Below, in pieces: positions 55,165 through 63,075 of a stretch of 64,000 bases of DNA. Location: contig SVPE01000002.1 in the NCBI GenBank assembly GCA_015066015.1, positions 124,001-188,000 of the forward strand. Reading direction: 5' to 3'. The notes below the pieces were generated by a model, which had not been told where the DNA came from, did no database searches, and saw nothing but the letters and a program-made list of their open reading frames with translations. Numbering within the stretch: position 1 is the first letter of the stretch; each line of letters starts with the position of its first letter. The position numbers were made by a program, and so were the translations under genes. The DNA comes from Oscillospiraceae bacterium (GTDB lineage Bacteria; Bacillota; Clostridia; Oscillospirales; Acutalibacteraceae).

Positions 55165-56703
55165 TCAATAATCCTTTACTTTGCCGCAGACAGAGCATTT
55201 TTTAATAAGCACACCTTTAAAATCTCCTCCGCAATACTGACAAAGATTATATTGTCTGCGTTGTCCCATAATACCAAATGTTTGCTGAGCCATCTGATTA
55301 TTCTGATATTGCTGTTGCTGCTGAAATTGCTGAGCTTCCTGCCAACGTCGGCTTTCTGCCGCATTTGAAGTAACAGTAAAGCTATAATAAAACCACTGGG
55401 AATCATTTACTGAAAACGCAGCCTTGTAATTACCCGTAGGTACTGCTGAACCGTCCTCGCCTCTTAAAACCCAACCCTGACTTATTTTGTCATAATCTGG
55501 TGCCCAGGAAATGTCTGTATTGTGATCCAGAATCTGCAAGCCTGAAGAATTGAATATATAAAATTTCAGATGTATCGTCGAATATTGACAAAGCTTCTGC
55601 TTTGAAACAGCCAAGAAAAATCTTATATGACGGAATTGGTCGAGATTTATAACATTGCTGTATGTACCCTTGGGCCACAGCTCATCACGAACAGTTCCCA
55701 TAGAAGAAACATTGTTGATTATAACCGGCGGCTTACGGATTTCTTGTTTCACAACCTGTTGGGTGCTTTTTTGCACAATAGGAGTCTGAATCGGTGCAAC
55801 AGGTGATATAGGTGTAATAATTTTCAATACACCTCTGACAATATCCTGCACGGCGCCAAGCTTACCTAAATCCTGTGCCTGTAATGCTTTGAATTCCTCG
55901 GGCATATCGTAAGCATCAATATCCTTAAAGCAAGGAATAAGCACCTTTGATTTGTCCTTTTTCATAAGTTTGAGAAAACGTGACCACTCATTCTTAACCC
56001 ATACTGCATGGAAATATTCATACTTTGTTCCGATTGAAAGCATAACCTTTGCACTGTTGAGTGCCGCAAAGATATAAGGCTCATACTGCATTCCGAGCTT
56101 GTCTTCAAGCGTTACTCTTGAGAAGAAAACATTAAAGCCCTTTGCGGTGAGTGCATCGTAGATATCATAGGCAAGTACACTGTCAACTGTTCTTTCGCCT
56201 TTTTCATCTGTTTCCTTATAGCAGATGAAAACATCATAAGGCTTTTCGTTTTTACTGATAGCAAGAATTTCACCCATAATTCTGTCGATTTCTCTTGCCT
56301 CGTCACGGTAAACCTTCTGTGCAACAACATCTGCATATTCAAGAGCAAGCTCAAAGTTTTCATCCTTCTGCAGACTTTCAAAAGAAGCTCTGTGGCAGGT
56401 GGGAATCTTCTTTGCTGTTGCGGGGTCGTCAACATACTCGATACCGTAATTGCAAAGACAGAGACCCCAGTAAGCTTCTGCTTCCTCAGGAAATTCAGCA
56501 ATAATATTTTCGTAAATGACTGTAGCCTTATCAAACTCACTCGCCATACGAAGTCTGTTTGCACGGTTAAAAAGATTGACCTTCTTTTCATTGTCGGCAT
56601 TAGGTACTGTCTGCTTTGTGCCACAGTAATCACATTCGACGATTTTCATATCTTCGGTAACCTCAAGGTCACCGCCGCACATTTTACATTTTAAAATAGA
56701 CAC
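55165..56703 (-). CDS. Zinc-ribbon/TPR/TIR protein with a distinct C-terminal domain
   Basis: A 512-residue paralogue. Its first ~290 residues (zinc ribbon, TPR, TIR with Glu in WVKNEW) are nearly identical to the downstream 775-residue protein, also at DNA level. After a Pro/Gln linker (PISPVAPIQTP) comes a different beta-rich domain of about 130 residues (WPKGTYSNVINLDQF; LRGEDGSAVPTGNYKAAFSV), a Gln-rich segment, and a zinc ribbon (CQYCGG...CSVCG). The same front end joined to different back ends suggests modular effector or sensor swapping. Confidence 0.8.
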   Translation of the reverse strand: MSILKCKMCGGDLEVTEDMKIVECDYCGTKQTVPNADNEKKVNLFNRANRLRMASEFDKATVIYENIIAEFPEEAEAYWGLCLCNYGIEYVDDPATAKKIPTCHRASFESLQKDENFELALEYADVVAQKVYRDEAREIDRIMGEILAISKNEKPYDVFICYKETDEKGERTVDSVLAYDIYDALTAKGFNVFFSRVTLEDKLGMQYEPYIFAALNSAKVMLSIGTKYEYFHAVWVKNEWSRFLKLMKKDKSKVLIPCFKDIDAYDMPEEFKALQAQDLGKLGAVQDIVRGVLKIITPISPVAPIQTPIVQKSTQQVVKQEIRKPPVIINNVSSMGTVRDELWPKGTYSNVINLDQFRHIRFFLAVSKQKLCQYSTIHLKFYIFNSSGLQILDHNTDISWAPDYDKISQGWVLRGEDGSAVPTGNYKAAFSVNDSQWFYYSFTVTSNAAESRRWQEAQQFQQQQQYQNNQMAQQTFGIMGQRRQYNLCQYCGGDFKGVLIKKCSVCGKVKDY

Positions 56704-56720
56704 TGTTTTTTTCTCTCCTT

Positions 56721-56909
56721 TTAAGCTTCCGTGATTTCAATATTTTCTGCTGCAAATTCGAGACAAAGCTGAATTACTTCATTTCTCGTTCTGCCGCTGC
56801 CTTTTGCAATTTCATCAAGCCTTTCAACGAGGTCAATAGGCACTCTTGATGAAATTACAGTCGTTTCTCCACGGTACTTTTTTGATTTGATTTCAAGCTT
56901 CTTTCCCAT
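56721..56909 (-). CDS. Ribbon-helix-helix regulator
   Basis: A 62-residue CopG-like protein. The start at 56909 is chosen because AAGGAG lies nine bases upstream. TTVISSRVPIDLVERLDEIA forms the beta-strand and first helix, and SGRTRNEVIQLCLEF the second helix. As the first gene of the TIR/SIR2/SPFH operon it is the obvious candidate to control it; a palindrome lies in its own promoter. Confidence 0.75.
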   Translation of the reverse strand: MGKKLEIKSKKYRGETTVISSRVPIDLVERLDEIAKGSGRTRNEVIQLCLEFAAENIEITEA

Positions 56910-56941
56910 AAAATCAATCTCCTTATAAAAATCCACAATTG

Positions 56942-56970
56942 ATTATACTACAATTGTATACACATTTCAA
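56942..56970 (-). promoter_or_regulatory. Promoter and candidate operator of the TIR/SIR2/SPFH operon
   Basis: On the minus strand TTGAAA, a 17-bp spacer and TATAAT. The perfect palindrome TACAATTGTA (56949-56958) lies in the spacer, where a ribbon-helix-helix dimer could block polymerase. Confidence 0.7.
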
Positions 56971-57049
56971 TGTTTTTTCGATAGAAAATCCCCAAATCAT
57001 TGATATATTGCACCAAATTCAACATAATATAAAATAAATTATATTAGAT

Positions 57050-57199
57050 TTATACATAGTTCTTATGATTTTCAAGATATGTCTTGTGCATCATTCGCCA
57101 TTTGCCTAAGATAACACTTGCTTCTTCAGGCGAGAAGATAAGGTTCGGGATAAGATAATCACCAACTCAACGGTATTTGATTTTGTTTTTGTTTGACAT
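57050..57199 (-). pseudogene. TnpV transposon-protein remnant
   Basis: Fifty codons matching the N-terminus of TnpV, a small protein of clostridial transposons: MSNKNKIKYR, a TGA, VGDYLIPNLIFSPEEASVI, then GKWRMMHKTYLENHKNYV and a stop. TnpV is usually about 120 residues, so this copy is both interrupted by TGA at codon 11 and truncated. Confidence 0.75.
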
Positions 57200-57205
57200 A
57201 ATAAA

Positions 57206-57252
57206 AACCTCCTGTTATTTGATAGCATCATTTTATCAAATAACAGGAGGTT
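57206..57252 (-). promoter_or_regulatory. Perfect 19-bp hairpin sequestering the tnpV ribosome binding site
   Basis: AACCTCCTGTTATTTGATA at 57206-57224 is the exact inverse of 57234-57252, with a 9-base loop. On the minus strand the 3' arm contains AGGAGGTT, the ribosome binding site of the tnpV remnant, so folding would mask it. Confidence 0.75.
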
Positions 57253-57339
57253 AATCCAATGTGCCGATTTTAAAGTACAAAAAAGACTGCTTTCAGAATT
57301 TTAATCTGATAGCAGTATTAACTTTTTTAATGTAAACTT

Positions 57340-57698
57340 ACTACAAAAATTTAAAGAACTGACATCTCTGCACATTTTTTGCATCGATTGTAGTAAGTTT
57401 TCGGTATTTTACACCCCTCAAAACCCCAGTAAGACAAAACTTATTGAGAACTACATTTTCACACACTCATTGTGGGGAAAAGAATAACCAGTTTTTTGAC
57501 CCTTTCATGTAACTTCACATAACCTCACTTAACTTGAAAAACCTTGATTTTACAAGGTTTCTGACAACTCGCAAAAAATGTAACCTCACGCAACTTCACT
57601 TAACTTTTCAATCGTTTGGGGTAAATTTGGGGTAAAACGGGGTAGGTTTTTTGGGGGCATATTTACGGTTAAATCCGGTGGTTATTTTTTGACTATTA
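57340..57698. repeat. Right att-like direct repeat of the accessory island
   Basis: Matches 42740-43120. The core inverted repeat is perfect here (AAACCTTG at 57539-57546, CAAGGTTT at 57553-57560) with the same 10-bp arm units (AACTTCACAT, AACCTCACTT) on either side. The repeat overlaps the truncated end of kptA. Confidence 0.75.
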
Positions 57699-57840
57699 CA
57701 GTAGGTTTTGCACCTTTAATCAGTTCATTTACATCAGCCCAACCGTTCTCGTCGAGGGTTATTCCTGCTGCTTGCGGTTTATGCCTTAAAAGCATACTTA
57801 TATAGCAACTGATTTTGATTAAGTCTTTTTCTTCAGGCAT
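57682..57840 (-). pseudogene. kptA: RNA 2'-phosphotransferase, N-terminal fragment cut at the right repeat
   Basis: Fifty-two codons: KISCYISMLLRHKPQAAGIT followed by LDENGWADVNELIKGAK. The RHKP and GWADVxEL motifs are those of the KptA/Tpt1 N-terminal winged-helix domain. Full KptA is about 180 residues; the frame ends within the att-like repeat (VIVKK then stop), so the catalytic domain is gone. It follows the HAD fusion gene by 24 bases. Recombination at the repeat probably removed the 3' part. Confidence 0.75.
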
Positions 57841-57864
57841 TACGCCACCTTCTTTCTTGTTTCA

Positions 57865-59838
57865 TTACATCGGAGTAAAGAAAACAACATCTATGATGTC
57901 TTTTTCTTCAAATACCTCAAACGCCCATTTGATAATGTCAAACTCGTTCTTTTTAATCCATGGTGTGACATTTTCTTCAATAAGAACCTCAATCATATCG
58001 TCAAGCATTCTTCTGAACTGAGGTGACTTTCCATTAAGGGTTGCCTCAGCAAGGTCATCGTCGGTAATATTGAGCACAAGGTTCATATGATTCTTTACAT
58101 CATCCTTTGTAAGCACTCCTCTACCTGTCACTTTACCAAGCAAAGCATTGAACTTTTCTGTAAGCACCTCAAATACCTTGTCTGCATAAATATTTTCATT
58201 ATCGGTAAGCGAGTAGTTATAAAGGGTCTTTGATATATTTCTTTCTCTTGAAAGAGCGAATGCGAACTCTACGGAAGCATTATAATACGAAGCGTCGAAT
58301 CTGTCCTTTCCGCCTGCTTCAATTTTGCTGTAACAGCTTTCAGTATAGCCTTTTTTATGAGCATCAAGATAATCAGTTATATTTTTATAGTCATATGTGA
58401 TTCTGTCATCCGTACCGGCGTAAAAGAAGCTTATCTTAACACCAAAAACAGCTGACATCATTTCAGCGACCTCTATGATATCCAAACTCGATAAATTAAA
58501 ATGATTACATTTGAATGTAATATATGTACCGTCATTCAGATCCGTTTCGATTTCTTCTATTCCGTCGGTTACTAATTTCACATAAGTCATGCACTTATTC
58601 TTTCCGTTTCTCACACTTTCGAAGCAAACATAGTCGGAAAGATAAATAAGAGAAAAGAGTGAGAAATCACCGTCAGTGTTAGCCGTACTTTTTGAATCAT
58701 TTGAACTACACTTATAAAACGGAGTAGTGGGATATTTCTTGTTTTTGTTACAATTGAATGTAAGGTTCTTATCATAGTCACAGGAAGCAAAAAGCTGAAC
58801 GTCTGATGCTCTTTCTACAAGGAACTCTGTATTATCGGCACAATAAATCTCGATAAAGCTATCCTTTCTTTTTACAGAGATATAATCAGTAATTCCGTTC
58901 TTAGCTGCATTGACAAAGATTAAAAGAACTCGATAAAGCATCTCTTTAAAGGGCTCTGCTCCGAATATACTTCTGGGGCTCACGGCAAGCTTCTTGCATA
59001 ACGCCTTGCGCATTTTGTACGCTTTTACATCCGGAACCTCTTCGTAAGCCAAGAAGGGGTTGTACATCATCTTACCTGATAAATGAATACAACCGTCGTC
59101 TTCCGAAGTAGGGTCAGACACATCTATGATGTATTTGCTGTCCTCACCGAATACAGCTTTAACAGCAGCTTCAAGTGCTAACGTTATTTTGTAATTCTTC
59201 TTAATGCGCCCGATTTTATATAAATCGCAATTGAGAAGTAAGGTCTTGCTATCATTGAAATAGCCTTCTGCGTCAAGATATTTGAACTGGTCGAAGTCTA
59301 CTTCATCAATAATATAATCGTCCTTGACGAGGCACTTAATCTCATCCCACTCTTTATCAATATCCCTGTTGATTTCTGTGAAAACAGGATGTAAAATGCG
59401 ATATGCTTTATCACAAGCCTCATCGTCAAGACCCTTTGCATCAGAGGTCTGAACAAAATGGCTTTTGTCAAATCCGTAATCGACATCATCTATGATGACA
59501 TAATTTTCGACCTTACTTTTGTACCTTTCGAACCAATCATCGATCTCAGCCTTTCTGTCGTTGCCGGAAAACTCAAGCGTTTTACCGTATATAGCGACTC
59601 TGTGTTTCGCAAAAATATCATTGATATAATCTCCGATAGGGCTCACCTGTGAGAGCCCGTGATTCCAATACACTCTCCAGGTAGAGGTCAAAACTATCAC
59701 GGATCCCGTTGACTTAACAAGCTTTTCGAGACGACTCATATGCACTTCAGAGATAGGCTTGTCAAAGTATTCTTCATTTTCAAGCCTAGTCTTTTCTGTA
59801 TTTAAAACACCGTCTATATCAAGGAATATTACGTTCAT
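57865..59838 (-). CDS. HAD phosphatase domain fused to a degenerate GyrB/GHKL ATPase-like domain
   Basis: A 657-residue protein. Residues 1-150 are a HAD domain of the kind found in RNA-repair proteins (FLDIDGVLNT with the nucleophile Asp, VLTSTWR, IIDDVDYGF). From about 290 to 480 the order of segments follows the GyrB ATPase: LLIFVNAAKNGITDYISVKR (N-box position, catalytic Glu lost), LFASCDYD, then FSLIYLSDYVCFESVRNGKN and DGTYITFK. The GyrB relation is my reading of a weak pattern. Neighbouring kptA fits an RNA-repair context. Starts behind GGAGAG. Confidence 0.6.
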   Translation of the reverse strand: MNVIFLDIDGVLNTEKTRLENEEYFDKPISEVHMSRLEKLVKSTGSVIVLTSTWRVYWNHGLSQVSPIGDYINDIFAKHRVAIYGKTLEFSGNDRKAEIDDWFERYKSKVENYVIIDDVDYGFDKSHFVQTSDAKGLDDEACDKAYRILHPVFTEINRDIDKEWDEIKCLVKDDYIIDEVDFDQFKYLDAEGYFNDSKTLLLNCDLYKIGRIKKNYKITLALEAAVKAVFGEDSKYIIDVSDPTSEDDGCIHLSGKMMYNPFLAYEEVPDVKAYKMRKALCKKLAVSPRSIFGAEPFKEMLYRVLLIFVNAAKNGITDYISVKRKDSFIEIYCADNTEFLVERASDVQLFASCDYDKNLTFNCNKNKKYPTTPFYKCSSNDSKSTANTDGDFSLFSLIYLSDYVCFESVRNGKNKCMTYVKLVTDGIEEIETDLNDGTYITFKCNHFNLSSLDIIEVAEMMSAVFGVKISFFYAGTDDRITYDYKNITDYLDAHKKGYTESCYSKIEAGGKDRFDASYYNASVEFAFALSRERNISKTLYNYSLTDNENIYADKVFEVLTEKFNALLGKVTGRGVLTKDDVKNHMNLVLNITDDDLAEATLNGKSPQFRRMLDDMIEVLIEENVTPWIKKNEFDIIKWAFEVFEEKDIIDVVFFTPM

Positions 59839-59901
59839 GTTTATCTCTCCTTCTCTTTATATTCTACGACAAAGCTTTTAATTAGTCTATAGAAAATACA
59901 A

Positions 59902-60258
59902 TTAGCTCTGACTCTTTTTTTCTATGATGACTGACTTTCTCGGACCGAGAAGCTCAGGCTCGATAAAGTCCAGGAGCTGCCTCAAATCGAGAACAAGTAC
60001 ATCCTTTTTTGTGTGAGCGAGAATCTTGAAATCTTCAATTATCTCAAGGTAGTAATCATAACCTAAGTAGAGCTGCTCAAAGGTGTACTTCATAGTACAT
60101 GTCTCGAACACAAGATCAGAACAGTGCAGTTTTACACCTTCAGCATTTTCTTCAACAAGGTTACCATCATTATCACAAAGCCACTCCTCACTACTATAAA
60201 CGACAAAAGGCTCACTTATAATAAAACTTCCGAAATCTGAAATAACGACCGTTTCCAT
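59902..60258 (-). CDS. Hypothetical acidic protein
   Basis: I do not recognise this 118-residue protein. It is acidic, without signal peptide or membrane helix, and looks beta-rich at the N-terminus (VVISDFGSFIISEPFVVYSS). Ribosome binding site AAAGGAG. It belongs to the run of hypothetical genes downstream of the toxin/immunity pair and may be an immunity or accessory protein. Confidence 0.5.
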   Translation of the reverse strand: METVVISDFGSFIISEPFVVYSSEEWLCDNDGNLVEENAEGVKLHCSDLVFETCTMKYTFEQLYLGYDYYLEIIEDFKILAHTKKDVLVLDLRQLLDFIEPELLGPRKSVIIEKKSQS

Positions 60259-60272
60259 ATTCTTTTACTCCT

Positions 60273-60725
60273 TTAACCTTTGATGAATTTTTTTATTTCA
60301 AATCTGTCACTTACAATGCGTTCTGTACAGATTTTTTCGAACATCTTTATGTGTTCAGATGTTAAACCATATAAAGCGCAGCTGTGTTCAACCTTGACGT
60401 AGATCGCACCGTTATCTTCGATACCGCCTGTGCATCTGTCACGTATAAATGTTTCATTTACCCAGTGAAAGTGATCTGTAAGCGTGGTTTTCTGCTCTTC
60501 AGTTACAGGATTAACATTATAATACATTTTATATATAAGACGCATTGTATCAGGATCAATGTATATGACAACCGAACTTTCACAATGTCCTTCCCAGTTG
60601 TTGAAAACAACTCTGTATTTCCCCGGCTTGACATGTTCCGAAGCATCCATAACGCAAAGCTCTGTCAGATATTCTTCAATAACCTTTACAGCATTTTTAT
60701 AAACAGCCATATCATCATTCCTCAT
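60273..60725 (-). CDS. Hypothetical protein
   Basis: A 150-residue soluble protein of unknown family. The ATG at 60725 lies seven bases after AAGGAG, inside the end of the upstream DUF1292-type gene (11-base overlap); a TTG one codon earlier is less likely. A two-layer alpha/beta pattern with GKYRVVFNNWEGHCESSVVI in the first half is seen. Overlap shows cotranslation with the upstream gene. Confidence 0.5.
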   Translation of the reverse strand: MRNDDMAVYKNAVKVIEEYLTELCVMDASEHVKPGKYRVVFNNWEGHCESSVVIYIDPDTMRLIYKMYYNVNPVTEEQKTTLTDHFHWVNETFIRDRCTGGIEDNGAIYVKVEHSCALYGLTSEHIKMFEKICTERIVSDRFEIKKFIKG

Positions 60726-61581
60726 CAAGATACTCCTTAATGTCTATTTCCTCGGTATCGCCATTAAAAAATTTCTCGACCTCATGTCTGAGTCTGCTCT
60801 TATAGGCCTCATTCACAGCATCAACCATTATGCACAATAAATTGTCAAAGGCTCCGTTCTGTGTAAGACCTGCGGCTTTATATTGCTTTGCAATACTTAT
60901 AACTATGTGCTTGAAAGCATCCTCAATATCATCAATCGTTCCACTGAGAATAACTCCAGTAATTTCGTTGCATGTGTCGTCACCCTTAGCGGCAAGAATA
61001 AACGGATCTTTTTTGCTCTTATCCTGAGCCAAAGCATTTGCCATAAAACACAGAGTTATGAAAGGGCTGAATTCGCCCTCAGGGCATTCAATTTTATTAT
61101 CTTCCCTTGTAGATTCCTCGCATGACTTTTCCACAGCATAACTGAGCACGCTCTTTATTGCTGTCCATTCCTCATCATCGTCATCAACAGGTATAAGCTC
61201 TTTGCTGACGTCCGGATTATATATAGAAGCAAAGAGCTGAAGTTTACCATCCACATCGGTTGAATTATCTGTGTACACGATGTAGTTCTCTTTTTCACTG
61301 TCTCCTTTAAAGATAAGCAATGTTTCATAACTTTTGCCATTCAAAGCAAATGTATCGTCCTCAGACAAAGTACTCCAATCCTGTTCAGGTGATTCTTTGT
61401 CACCATAGGGATAAATACCCATTCTGTCGCCGTAATCCTCAAAAGCTTCATCCTCAATAAAAAGGGCATTTCTCACATTATTGATGAGCTTTCTATGTTT
61501 TCGATCTGAAAATGCAATTATGAAAAGTATCATAACAAATGCATTTACTAATAAAAAAACACAACAAATTATCTCAAACAT
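60715..61581 (-). CDS. Membrane-anchored DUF1292-like protein
   Basis: A 288-residue protein with an N-terminal membrane helix (residues 3-24). Residues 70-145 (FALNGKSYETLLIFKGDSEK, ENYIVYTD, then DDDDEEWTAIKSVLSY) follow the DUF1292 pattern, a small beta domain common in Firmicutes with no known role. The C-terminal helical part is unfamiliar. It looks like a membrane-tethered member of the hypothetical gene run. Confidence 0.55.
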   Translation of the reverse strand: MFEIICCVFLLVNAFVMILFIIAFSDRKHRKLINNVRNALFIEDEAFEDYGDRMGIYPYGDKESPEQDWSTLSEDDTFALNGKSYETLLIFKGDSEKENYIVYTDNSTDVDGKLQLFASIYNPDVSKELIPVDDDDEEWTAIKSVLSYAVEKSCEESTREDNKIECPEGEFSPFITLCFMANALAQDKSKKDPFILAAKGDDTCNEITGVILSGTIDDIEDAFKHIVISIAKQYKAAGLTQNGAFDNLLCIMVDAVNEAYKSRLRHEVEKFFNGDTEEIDIKEYLDEE

Positions 61582-61600
61582 TCTTGCACCCTCCTTTCAT

Positions 61601-62188
61601 TCACTCATCATCAGGTTCAAAGAATTCAAGAAGCTTATATGCAGTGAGTTCCGAATCATTGTCTGAATCATCATCCTCTTCTTCGTCTTCAAAGTCACAA
61701 AAATAACTTGCGTCAACAATACTGTCGAAGAAATCTTCATCAATACTGTTTCCTGCATTAACACTTGCTACTTCGGATGCAAAATTTTCATAAGCTTCTA
61801 CACAGATTTCTTCCATACATTTAAGCGTTGCAAGAGTTACCTCGTGCATATCATAGTTTTCACAGGCGGTTGAATAAAGTCTGCCGGTTGAATCAAATTC
61901 CACTGAATATAAAGGGAAGCACTGAACATTTTTGATTCTTTCAAGGCACTCGATAAGTTCGTTCTTGTGTTCCTCTTCAACGTTGAAACCCCAGAAGAGT
62001 TTCATAACAACCTTCTTCTTCACTTCGTCAACAACTATCGACTGAAGGAAAGAATTTCTTCCGACATAAAGGTCACAAATGTACTCGGATTCATCAAGGT
62101 GTGTTACAACATCAATGTGGCCTTCCGTTGCGAGGAACTTCATCACGCTATCGGTTGCTTTTGCATAGTTTGCTGTCTTGTTTTTCAT
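61601..62188 (-). CDS. Hypothetical acidic protein
   Basis: A 195-residue protein, strongly acidic at its C-terminus (DFEDEEEDDDSDNDSE). Its middle, with KKVVMKLFWGFNVEEEHKNE, shares its general outline with the 150-residue neighbour (strand, aromatic pair, acidic helix), so the two could be distant relatives. No known family. Confidence 0.45.
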   Translation of the reverse strand: MKNKTANYAKATDSVMKFLATEGHIDVVTHLDESEYICDLYVGRNSFLQSIVVDEVKKKVVMKLFWGFNVEEEHKNELIECLERIKNVQCFPLYSVEFDSTGRLYSTACENYDMHEVTLATLKCMEEICVEAYENFASEVASVNAGNSIDEDFFDSIVDASYFCDFEDEEEDDDSDNDSELTAYKLLEFFEPDDE

Positions 62189-62203
62189 TTTTAAACATCT
62201 CCT

Positions 62204-62602
62204 TTAATTGGTTCGTTTTGTATTTTCGCTTTTGTCGTTAAGAATTGCTTCGAGCTCGGCCACCATTTCGATAAGCTCTTCGTTTTCATTAGTGAGCTGT
62301 GAAATATGAGTGTTGAGTTCAGATACTTTCTCTTCAGCCTTCTTCCAGCAATTCATAAAGTAAATCGATTGACCGAAAGCAACTATGAACAACAGATATA
62401 TCATTACAAACACACAAATACATTGTACGAGTTTCCTCTTGTTTTTTTCGATAATCTGAAGCCTTCTGATATGAGGATCTGTAAATGAATCCGGAGATCT
62501 GTAACGCTGCTCGTGGCTAACCACGGGCAGCATAATTATGTTTGAGGATTTCTCCTCGTCTTTACGCTTAAATTTTGATTTGATCTTTTCGATGAGTTTC
62601 AT
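62204..62602 (-). CDS. Membrane protein with C-terminal coiled coil
   Basis: A 132-residue protein from the ATG at 62602, chosen for the AAGGAA upstream. A basic N-terminus, one membrane helix (VQCICVFVMIYLLFIVAFGQ) and a leucine/glutamate coiled coil (KVSELNTHISQLTNENEELI) are visible, an FtsL-like layout. No family can be named. Confidence 0.5.
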   Translation of the reverse strand: MKLIEKIKSKFKRKDEEKSSNIIMLPVVSHEQRYRSPDSFTDPHIRRLQIIEKNKRKLVQCICVFVMIYLLFIVAFGQSIYFMNCWKKAEEKVSELNTHISQLTNENEELIEMVAELEAILNDKSENTKRTN

Positions 62603-62744
62603 ATTTATCAGTTCCTTATCTTTTTCTCTTTGGATGAACTTTAACAAATTGCAAAAGGCAGAGTACTGTATAACAATATTCTGCCTTGCAATCGCTTATA
62701 TAGTAGAAAGTACAACTGCAATAATGCAACAAACTATCTATATA

Positions 62745-63071
62745 CTAATCACCCTCGGAAATTATCGTTTTTCCTTCTTTAATGGCAACTTTCAAGTACT
62801 CATTGAGTTTTTCAATATGTTCTGCCACATACGGATACCTTGCGAATGCTATATGGTTAGGCATACTCATAAGATGCTCTACCTCTTCTTTAAGTGTTGA
62901 AACATCATCCACCTTAACCACTTCATAAGGATCAATATCAAACAATACATCCAATGAAAAACCAAGTTCGTGTCGTGATTCATAAAACAAGTTAACAAAG
63001 AAATCCGGCACATAAGCATTATCAGCAGTTGGATCATAGTGACCACTTTCATCAGCTAAATAAAAATTCAC
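62745..63071 (-). CDS. Probable immunity protein of the adjacent toxin
   Basis: A 108-residue acidic protein (NFYLADESGHYDPTADNAYV) with no signal peptide. It begins four bases after the toxin gene ends, the invariant position of immunity genes in polymorphic toxin loci. Function is inferred from position and charge only. Confidence 0.55.
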   Translation of the reverse strand: MNFYLADESGHYDPTADNAYVPDFFVNLFYESRHELGFSLDVLFDIDPYEVVKVDDVSTLKEEVEHLMSMPNHIAFARYPYVAEHIEKLNEYLKVAIKEGKTIISEGD

Positions 63072-63075
63072 ATTA

